A DNA stretch of 10,802 nt, from assembly GCA_046048295.1 (NCBI GenBank), contig JBJOGJ010000130.1, forward strand, positions 1-10,802, given 5' to 3'. The first letter of the stretch is position 1. The number at the start of each line of letters is the position of its first letter. Shown here in pieces: positions 5,165-10,802 of the stretch. Source of the stretch: CBDCWA01 sp046048295. GTDB lineage: Bacteria; Pseudomonadota; Alphaproteobacteria; Rhizobiales; Hyphomicrobiaceae. The translations under genes and the position numbers were made by a program. A model generated the notes under the pieces. That model was given only the letters and a program-made list of their open reading frames with translations. It searched no databases and was not told the origin of the DNA.

Positions 5165-8100
5165 ATGACCGTCACCGAGGATGCCCCGAGAAGCGGCCGC
5201 TTCGAAAAGCCGGACGGCATGACCGGCCGCTGGGTCGGCAAGCGGGTGGAGCGGATCGAGGATGCGGCGCTGCTGACGGGGGCGGGGCGCTATGCGGACG
5301 ACGTGCCGGTGCCGGCGGGGACGCTCTCGGCGGTCGTGGTGCGGTCGAGCGAGGCGCACGCGGTCATCAAGGCGATCGACGTTTCGAAGGCGATGGCGCT
5401 GCCGGGCGTGCACCTGGTGCTGACGGGGGAGGATATACGGGCGGTTTCGGACCCGTTCCTCATCGCGCTCAAGGCGCCGATCGACCAGTGGAGCCTTGCG
5501 GTCGAGCGGGTCAGGTACGTCGGCGAGCCCGTGGCGCTGGTGCTGGCAGACGATCGTTATGTCGCGGAGGACGGGGCGGAACTCGTCGAGGTCGAATACG
5601 AGAAGCTGCCGGTGGTGGTCGATCCGCTGAAGGCGATCAAGGCAGATGCGCCGCTGCTGCATCCGGCAGCCAAGAGCAACGAGATTTCCTCGCGCGATTT
5701 CGTCTACGGCAATCCGGACGTGGCGTTCGCGACGGCGCCCAAACGGGTGTCGATCAAGGTCGAATATCCGCGTGCGTCCTACATGCCGATGGAATGCTTC
5801 GTGGTCGTGGCGGACTATCAGCGCGCGGAAGGCGTCTACGATGTGTTCGCGAATTTCCAGGGGCCGTTCTCGACGCATCCGGTGATGGCGCGGGCGCTCC
5901 GGGTGGCAGGCTCCAAGCTGAGGGTGCGCGTGCCGGCGGACAGCGGCGGCAGCTTCGGCATCAAGCTCTCGGTGTTTCCCTACATGGTGCTGATGGCGAT
6001 CGCTTCGAAGAAAGCGAAGCGGCCGGTCAAGTGGGTGGAGGACCGGCTCGAGCACCTGCAGTCGGCGAGCTCGGGTCCGAACCGGATCACCGAGATCGAA
6101 GCGGCTGTGAGCCTCGACGGGAAGATCGACGCGATCCGGATGGACTGCCTCGAGGATTATGGCGCGTATCTGAGGGCGCCGATGCCGGGGCCGCTCTATC
6201 GCATGCAGGGCGCGGCGACCGGCGCCTACGACATCCGCAACGTGGCGATCCGAAACCGGGTGGTGGTTACGAACAAGATGCCGGCGGCGCTCATCCGAGG
6301 CTTCGGCGGACCGCAGCTCTACCAGGCGCTGGAACGGCTGGTGCATACGATCGCGGTCGAGCTCGGTCTCGATCCGCTGGAGGTGATCCGGCGGAACCTG
6401 GTGGCGACGGAAAAGATGCCCTATCGCGCCGCCGCCGGCGCGCTGTTCGATTCGGGGGATTATGCGAAGGCCATCGAGATCGCGACAGGCGATGGGCGGC
6501 TCGCGGACCTGAAGCGGCGACGCGACGAAGCGCGGGCGGCGGGCAAGCTCTACGGGATCGGGTTCGCCACCGTCGTCGAGCCGGCGATGTCGAACATGGG
6601 CTATCTCAGTACGCTCATTCCGGCCGACGTGCGCGAGAGGGCGGGGCCGAAGAACGGCGCGGTGTCGATGGTGACGGTCAACGTCGATCCGGTCGGCTCG
6701 GTGGCGGTGACGGCGGACGTGACGGTGCAGGGCCAGGGGCACCGGACGGCGCTGGCGCAGATCGTCGCCGATCAACTGGGGCTCAGGCCGCAGGACATCA
6801 CGGTGAACCTGGAGCTCGACACGCAGAAGGACCAGTGGTCGATCGCGGCTGGCACGTACTCATGCCGGTTCACGCCGGGAACGGCGGTGGCGGCGCACCT
6901 CGCAGCGCAGCGCATCCGGGACAAGGTTGCCAGAATTGCCGCCAAGCAGCTCAATGTTCTGCCGGAGGATATCGAACTCGCGGACGGAAAGGTGCGGTCG
7001 CGGTCGAATCCGGACAATGCGATGCCATTCGGGCGCGTCGTTGGCACCGCACACTGGTCGCCGGTGATGCTGCCGGAGGGCGAGGACCCGGCGCTCCGGG
7101 AGACAGCAGTGTGGTGTCCGCCGGAACTCGAGCCGCCGAGCTCCAAGGACGAGATCAACACTTCGCTCACCTACGGCTTCGTGTTCGACATGTGCGGCGT
7201 CGAGATTGATCCGGTCTCCTACGAAGTACGCGTCGACCGCTATATCTCGATGCACGATGCGGGCAAACTCATCAATCCGCTGATTGCGGAAGGCCAGATC
7301 CGTGGTGCGTTCGCGCAGGGGCTGGCGAGCGCGCTCTACGAGGAGTTCGTCTACGACGAGGCAGGGTCGTTCCTATCCGGTACGTTTGCCGATTACCTCG
7401 TGCCAACGGCGTGCGAGGTGCCGAAGCTCGAGATCCTGCACATGGAGTCGCCATCGCCGTTCACGCCGCTCGGCGCGAAGGGACTGGCTGAAGGCAATTG
7501 CATGAGTACGCCAGTGTGCATCTCGAATGCCGTGGCGGACGCGCTGGGCCTCAGGGACGTGCCGCTGCCGGTGACGCCGGACCGGCTCAATGCGATCGTG
7601 TCGGGCGAGGAGAAGCCAGCGCCTGAGGGTATCGAGCTGCTCGCTGCGCCGGCGGCCGCCGGAGATGGGCCGGCGCTGCGGGGCAAGGGGGCAGTCGATG
7701 TTCCGGCGCCGCCGGAGAAGGTTTGGCAGGCGCTGCTCGACCCGGAGAGCCTGAAGAAGGTGATACCGGGCTGCCATTCAGTGTCTCTGGTCGGGCCCAA
7801 CCACTACAAGGCGGAGGTGTCGCTCGGAGTGGGGCCGATCAAGGGGCGTTTCACGGCGCACGTGAAGCTTTCGGACCTGGTGGAGCCGAAGTCAGCAGTG
7901 CTTTCCGGGTCGCTTTCCGGACCGCTCGGCAACGCGGAGGGAAGCGGGAACGTGTCGCTGGCACCCAAAGATGAAGGTACGCATATCGAGTACACCTATG
8001 CGGTGGCGGTGGCGGGCAAGGTGGCATCGGTCGGCGGGCGCATGCTGGAACGTGCGGCGGGCATCGTGATCGGGCAGTTCTTCTCGCGGCTCGCGGCAAC

Positions 8101-8209
8101 GGTCGACGAGAAGGGTGGTCATGCGGAAGGCGGGATCACAGCGATGATCCAGGGGCTGGTCGAGAGACTGAAGGCGGCGATCGAGCGCCTCACCGGAGTC
8201 CGGCGATGA
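5165..8209 (+). CDS. xanthine-dehydrogenase-family molybdopterin subunit fused to a CoxG/SRPBCC domain
   Basis: A 1014-residue protein, about 200 longer than CoxL-type large subunits. Residues about 20-812 form the molybdenum-hydroxylase large subunit: a small N-terminal domain (GKRVERIEDAALLTGAGRYA), GGSFGIK at 261-267, IRGFGGPQ at 377-384, VQGQGHRTALAQIVADQLG at 521-539, and the catalytic glutamate in KGLAEGN (Glu776). The active-site loop is of the xanthine-dehydrogenase RGFGGPQ type and lacks the AYxCSFR loop of CO dehydrogenase, so the substrate is not CO but probably a heterocycle or aromatic acid (or its CoA ester). Residues 813-836 are an Ala/Pro/Gly linker, and about 837-985 match CoxG (PF06240: GKGAVDVPAPPEKVWQALLD, VIPGC, GPIKGRF). 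A final amphipathic helix (about 991-1010) may touch the membrane. CoxG proteins are tied to membrane and quinone coupling of CO dehydrogenase. AGGA at 5155-5158 supports the start. The stop overlaps the next ATG (ATGA). Confidence 0.92.
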   Translation: MTVTEDAPRSGRFEKPDGMTGRWVGKRVERIEDAALLTGAGRYADDVPVPAGTLSAVVVRSSEAHAVIKAIDVSKAMALPGVHLVLTGEDIRAVSDPFLIALKAPIDQWSLAVERVRYVGEPVALVLADDRYVAEDGAELVEVEYEKLPVVVDPLKAIKADAPLLHPAAKSNEISSRDFVYGNPDVAFATAPKRVSIKVEYPRASYMPMECFVVVADYQRAEGVYDVFANFQGPFSTHPVMARALRVAGSKLRVRVPADSGGSFGIKLSVFPYMVLMAIASKKAKRPVKWVEDRLEHLQSASSGPNRITEIEAAVSLDGKIDAIRMDCLEDYGAYLRAPMPGPLYRMQGAATGAYDIRNVAIRNRVVVTNKMPAALIRGFGGPQLYQALERLVHTIAVELGLDPLEVIRRNLVATEKMPYRAAAGALFDSGDYAKAIEIATGDGRLADLKRRRDEARAAGKLYGIGFATVVEPAMSNMGYLSTLIPADVRERAGPKNGAVSMVTVNVDPVGSVAVTADVTVQGQGHRTALAQIVADQLGLRPQDITVNLELDTQKDQWSIAAGTYSCRFTPGTAVAAHLAAQRIRDKVARIAAKQLNVLPEDIELADGKVRSRSNPDNAMPFGRVVGTAHWSPVMLPEGEDPALRETAVWCPPELEPPSSKDEINTSLTYGFVFDMCGVEIDPVSYEVRVDRYISMHDAGKLINPLIAEGQIRGAFAQGLASALYEEFVYDEAGSFLSGTFADYLVPTACEVPKLEILHMESPSPFTPLGAKGLAEGNCMSTPVCISNAVADALGLRDVPLPVTPDRLNAIVSGEEKPAPEGIELLAAPAAAGDGPALRGKGAVDVPAPPEKVWQALLDPESLKKVIPGCHSVSLVGPNHYKAEVSLGVGPIKGRFTAHVKLSDLVEPKSAVLSGSLSGPLGNAEGSGNVSLAPKDEGTHIEYTYAVAVAGKVASVGGRMLERAAGIVIGQFFSRLAATVDEKGGHAEGGITAMIQGLVERLKAAIERLTGVRR

Positions 8210-9039
8210 AACCGAAGAAATTCGACTACCTCAGAGCCGAGACGGTCGGCGAGGCGGTGCAGGCGCTGCGGGAGTACGGCGAGGATGCGCGCGTGCTGGC
8301 GGGCGGACAGTCGCTGATGGCGATGCTCAACCTCAGGCTCGTGGAACCGCGCGTGCTGATCGACATTTCGCGCGTTCCGGAACTCGGCGACATCATGATC
8401 GATGGCGATCACCTGGTCGTCGGTGCGGCAGTGACGCAGGCGCGGCTCGAGGCGTGGCCACACCTCAAGGCACGGGCACCGTTCATTGCCAAGGCGCTGC
8501 CGTGGGTCGGCCATTTCCAGACGCGTAACCGCGGCACCGTGTGCGGGTCGATCGCTCATGCCGATCCAAGCTCGGAGCTGCCGCTTTCGCTGGCGCTGCT
8601 CAGCGGTGAGGTAGTGCTCCGTTCCAGGTCCGGGACGCGGACGCTCAAGGCGGCGGAGTTCCAGACCGGAATGTTGCAGACGGCGAAACGAGCGGACGAA
8701 CTCATCACGGCGGTGAGGTTTCCGGCCGGTGTCGGGGCGAAGGGATGCGCGTTCCACGAGGTGGCGCGGCGACACGGCGATTTCGCTATCGTCGGTGTCG
8801 GTGTCATCACGACGGAAGAGGGAACGTTGCGGCTCGGCGTCGGCGGGGTCGCGGACCGTCCACAGACCCTTGATGTGCCGGCGAACGCCTCCGATAGCGA
8901 CATCGCAGACATCGTCGAGCGGTTCGCATGGCAGCTCGGTGGCTACGACGACATTCATGCCTCCGCCCGCTACCGCCGGGATCTCCTGCGCCGGCTGGCC
9001 CCGAAACTCATAGCCGAGACGAAAGCATGCGCCGCCTGA
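8206..9039 (+). CDS. FAD-binding (medium) subunit of the molybdenum hydroxylase, CoxM-like
   Basis: A 277-residue protein of normal length for the CoxM/CutM family (FAD_binding_5, PF00941, then CO_deh_flav_C, PF03450). It carries both flavin motifs: AGGQSLMAMLNLRL at 32-45 and TVCGSIAHADPSSELP at 111-126, preceded by TRNRG. The C-terminal domain includes ARRHGDFAIVGVGV (187-200). It binds FAD and takes electrons from the [2Fe-2S] subunit to pass them to an acceptor. The ATG shares ATGA (8206-8209) with the stop of the molybdenum subunit, which indicates translational coupling and equal amounts of the two. Gene order large-medium-small differs from the medium-small-large order of classical cox operons. 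Family assignment is secure; the acceptor (quinone, NAD or oxygen) cannot be read. Confidence 0.93.
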   Translation: MKPKKFDYLRAETVGEAVQALREYGEDARVLAGGQSLMAMLNLRLVEPRVLIDISRVPELGDIMIDGDHLVVGAAVTQARLEAWPHLKARAPFIAKALPWVGHFQTRNRGTVCGSIAHADPSSELPLSLALLSGEVVLRSRSGTRTLKAAEFQTGMLQTAKRADELITAVRFPAGVGAKGCAFHEVARRHGDFAIVGVGVITTEEGTLRLGVGGVADRPQTLDVPANASDSDIADIVERFAWQLGGYDDIHASARYRRDLLRRLAPKLIAETKACAA

Positions 9040-9548
9040 ACAAAGACGACACGCAACGGATAGAAATCGAGCTCAACGGCCGCAAGGTTTCCGGGCTCTC
9101 AACTTCGCGCACGCTGCTCTCCGACTTCATTCGCCACTGCATCGGCGAGACTGGGACGCATGTCGGCTGCGAGCATGGCGTTTGCGGTGCATGCACGGTG
9201 ATGATCGACGGCGTGGCGGGACGGTCGTGCCTTGCGCTAGCCGTGCAGAACGAGGGCCGGAGCATCCGGACGGTGGAGAGCCTGGCGGAAGACGGCGCGA
9301 CGCTCAACCCGCTGCAGCGGGCGTTCCGCAAGCATCATGCGCTGCAGTGCGGATTCTGTACGCCGGGCATCCTGATGTCGTTCACCGACTACCTGAAGCG
9401 CAATCCAAAGCCGACGGAGGAAGAGGTGCGCGAAGTGCTCGGCGGGCACATCTGCCGTTGCACGGGCTATCAGGGGCTGGTGGCGGCAATACTCGAGGCC
9501 GCTGCGGAGATGCGCGGCGAGACGGCGAGCGAAAAGAGCCCGGCATGA
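9027..9548 (+). CDS. [2Fe-2S] (small) subunit of the molybdenum hydroxylase, CoxS-like
   Basis: A 173-residue protein with both clusters of the family intact. The N-terminal plant-ferredoxin-like domain has GCEHGVCGACTV with Cys48, 53, 56 and a fourth at Cys68. The C-terminal four-helix domain has QCGFCTPG and HICRCTGY with Cys108, 111, 143 and 145, and Gln107 of the usual QCG motif. It relays electrons from the molybdenum centre to FAD. The start at 9027 is chosen because the sequence RIEIELNGRK, a standard family N-terminus, begins shortly after; an in-frame upstream ATG at 8928 would add out-of-family residues encoded within the FAD-subunit gene. The gene overlaps the end of the FAD subunit by 13 bases and its TGA overlaps the next ATG. 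A charged C-terminal tail (about 162-173) is slightly longer than usual. Confidence 0.94.
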   Translation: MRRLNKDDTQRIEIELNGRKVSGLSTSRTLLSDFIRHCIGETGTHVGCEHGVCGACTVMIDGVAGRSCLALAVQNEGRSIRTVESLAEDGATLNPLQRAFRKHHALQCGFCTPGILMSFTDYLKRNPKPTEEEVREVLGGHICRCTGYQGLVAAILEAAAEMRGETASEKSPA

Positions 9549-10564
9549 CAATCACCGAACCGACAAGCAGGCCGCCGGCAGAGGTCGCGGACGGCATCTG
9601 GCGCGTCGACGTCAATGTGCCTTTCCGTGGACTTCGGCAAGTGAACATGTGGCTCATCCGCGATGGCGACGGATGGACGATGGTCGACTGCGGATGGGGC
9701 GATGCGCCAACGCGAGCGGCGATAGAGCATGCGTGGGATACGGTGCTCGGCGGCAAGCCGGTGACGCGGCTCATCGTGACGCACTTTCATCCCGACCACA
9801 TGGGAAACTGCCGCTGGATCTGCGAGCGTTGGAAGCTCAGGCCCGAGACGTCGCAGACCGAATGGCTTGCGGCTCAGTTGGCGGTGCGTTCGCTCTACAG
9901 CGACAGCATAGAGCAGCGGCTGAAGTTCTTTCGCGAGAACGGGCTTTCCGACGAACTCCTCGAGACGTTCAGCAAGGGCTGGCTCCTCTACAGCAACGGC
10001 GTCGAACTGGCGGACAACTACAAGCGCCTCAAGGATGGCGACTTTGTTGCGTGTGCAGGCGGGGACTGGCGGGTGATCATTGGGCGGGGGCATTCACCGG
10101 AGATGGTGACGCTCTATTCGGAGGCGCGGGGGATCTACATCTCGGGCGACCAGATGCTGCCGAAGATCACGTCAAACGTGAGCGTGTTCCCATGGGAGCC
10201 TCTGGCCGATCCGCTGGCGGAGTTTCTCGAGTCGGCGGCGCGGATCGGGCGGGAGATCGCCGATGACGTGCTGATACTGCCGTCGCATCGCGATCCCTTC
10301 CGCGGCGCGCGGCAGCGGGCGGCCGAACTCGAACATCACCATGCAGAGCGGCTTGACCTGGTGCGCCAAATCCTGTCGAAACAGGGCAGCGTGCCAGCCG
10401 GCCAGATGCTCGACGAGCTATTCAACCGTAAACTCGATGGGCATCAGGTCAGCTTCGCCATGGGCGAGGCGCTTGCGCATCTCAATTTCCTGGTCCTCCG
10501 CGGAGAGGTCCAGCGGACCCCCGGGCCCGACGGCGTGGTGCGGTTCACACTTTCGAAGTCCTGA
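9545..10564 (+). CDS. MBL-fold metallo-hydrolase with C-terminal winged-helix-like region
   Basis: A 339-residue protein. The metallo-beta-lactamase fold (PF00753) is shown by VDCGWGD (47-53), the metal motif THFHPDHMGN (His80, His82, Asp84, His85), GRGHSPEM (His183), ISGDQMLP (Asp202, the bridging ligand) and LPSHRDPF (His248). All expected zinc ligands are present. Residues about 262-339 form a mostly helical C-terminal region ending in a beta-rich segment, like the winged-helix tail (BLACT_WH) of LACTB2-type hydrolases. Such proteins cleave thioesters, lactones, nucleotides or other esters; the reaction here is unknown. Its ATG shares ATGA with the stop of the [2Fe-2S] subunit, so it is an integral operon member. 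A longer in-frame start at 9182 is rejected because that stretch encodes the iron-sulfur subunit in another frame. A role in opening a hydroxylated ring product or freeing a CoA ester is inference. Confidence 0.9.
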   Translation: MTITEPTSRPPAEVADGIWRVDVNVPFRGLRQVNMWLIRDGDGWTMVDCGWGDAPTRAAIEHAWDTVLGGKPVTRLIVTHFHPDHMGNCRWICERWKLRPETSQTEWLAAQLAVRSLYSDSIEQRLKFFRENGLSDELLETFSKGWLLYSNGVELADNYKRLKDGDFVACAGGDWRVIIGRGHSPEMVTLYSEARGIYISGDQMLPKITSNVSVFPWEPLADPLAEFLESAARIGREIADDVLILPSHRDPFRGARQRAAELEHHHAERLDLVRQILSKQGSVPAGQMLDELFNRKLDGHQVSFAMGEALAHLNFLVLRGEVQRTPGPDGVVRFTLSKS

Positions 10565-10598
10565 ATCCGCAAGAGTTGAAAAAAAGGAGACATCTCAC

Positions 10599-10802
10599 AT
10601 GGCGAAGACACCGAACCAGGAACTTTGCACCGTCGATGGCGTCAACATCGTCATCGATCGCCCGACCTCGCCGATGGAGAACGGCGGCATCACCGCGAAC
10701 GCGGATCTGCTGCGCGTGTTCAACATCTTCGACGACAAGTTCAGGCCGGCCAACTACGACCAGGCCGACGGCAAGCCGCTGCGTCTCTACGATTGCAAGA
10801 CG
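10599..10802 (+). CDS. unrecognised protein, N-terminal 68 residues, runs off the right edge
   Basis: An open frame from an ATG at 10599 to the window end. The start is supported by a very good ribosome binding site, AAGGAGA at 10584-10590, 8 bases upstream, in a purine-rich stretch. The visible N-terminus has no signal peptide or membrane segment, so a cytoplasmic protein is likely. It begins MAKTPNQELCTVDGVNIVID and contains VFNIFDDKFRPANYD (about 40-54) and LRLYDCKT at the edge. I do not recognise a family. It lies 34 bases after the MBL gene with no terminator between them, so it probably belongs to the same operon and may be the next catabolic step. Codon use matches the operon (G/C-ending codons). 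Confidence 0.8.
   Translation, partial: MAKTPNQELCTVDGVNIVIDRPTSPMENGGITANADLLRVFNIFDDKFRPANYDQADGKPLRLYDCKT

Noticed and set aside
5003..6775. 590-codon minus-strand open frame opposite the hydroxylase gene
   Set aside because: It is rich in Arg/His/Asp/Pro with no domain pattern, typical of an antisense shadow of a GC-rich gene. The plus strand encodes a clear molybdenum hydroxylase, and the frame also crosses the divergent promoter region.
5488..7209. 573-codon plus-strand open frame in a second frame of the hydroxylase gene
   Set aside because: It is Arg/Gly/Ala-rich with no domains, an out-of-frame shadow of the molybdenum subunit.
5165..8209. Frameshift or two separate genes at the XDH/CoxG junction
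   Set aside because: The frame is continuous through the linker (residues 813-836) with no stop and no obvious internal ribosome binding site with ATG at the CoxG start, so the fusion looks genuine in this sequence.
8928..9026. Longer start for the [2Fe-2S] subunit
   Set aside because: The added 33 residues are out of family and lie within the FAD subunit gene. The start at 9027 gives the normal length.
9182..9544. N-terminal extension of the MBL gene to an ATG at 9182
   Set aside because: This stretch encodes the second half of the [2Fe-2S] subunit in another frame. The MBL family N-terminus fits the ATG at 9545, which overlaps the previous stop.
1..10802. CRISPR arrays, tRNA or rRNA genes, insertion sequences, attachment sites
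   Set aside because: I looked for regularly spaced repeats, tRNA-like cloverleaf ends, transposase motifs and terminal repeats and saw none.

Overview
The window looks like a piece of a GC-rich alphaproteobacterial chromosome, probably Hyphomicrobiales-like (Mesorhizobium/Bradyrhizobium type). This rests on strong G/C third-position bias in the right two thirds, ATGA-coupled operon structure and the presence of Bug/TctC-type binding proteins. It is a judgement from gene content, not a taxonomic assignment. The window appears to be a catabolic locus for an unknown (hetero)aromatic or other cyclic carboxylic acid. No complete known pathway can be read from it.

Left region (1-3423), visibly less GC-rich. 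It holds a Bug/TctC periplasmic binding protein on the minus strand (1-690, running off the left edge) and an intergenic stretch with inverted repeats (691-1083). Next come a small predicted secreted or anchored protein of unknown function on the minus strand (1084-1641), a long non-coding stretch ending in a candidate promoter with an overlapping inverted repeat (1642-2148), and a second full-length Bug/TctC protein on the plus strand (2149-3198). The convergent gap 3199-3423 has two perfect-stem hairpins.

Right region (3424-10802), strongly GC-rich. A UbiD-family prFMN decarboxylase on the minus strand (3424-4968) is divergent from a tightly packed plus-strand operon. The operon encodes a xanthine-dehydrogenase-family molybdopterin subunit with a CoxG/SRPBCC domain fused to its C-terminus (5165-8209), an FAD subunit (8206-9039), a two-cluster [2Fe-2S] subunit (9027-9548), an MBL-fold hydrolase with a C-terminal extension (9545-10564), and the start of an unrecognised gene (10599 to the right edge). 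The first four genes overlap by 4, 13 and 4 bases, so translation is probably coupled.

Working model (inference): the Bug proteins capture an organic acid in the periplasm. The Mo/FAD/2Fe-2S enzyme hydroxylates a ring carbon and passes electrons on, possibly to membrane quinone through the fused CoxG domain. UbiD adds or removes a ring carboxylate, and the MBL protein may hydrolyse a thioester, lactone or amide product. The best-known precedent for pairing a UbiD enzyme with a molybdenum hydroxylase is the furan dicarboxylate/furoate (hmf) pathway, but the window has no CoA ligase, UbiX or TctA/TctB, so the substrate is open. The most notable points are the molybdenum-subunit/CoxG fusion, the MBL gene coupled to the hydroxylase operon, and the divergent UbiD gene.
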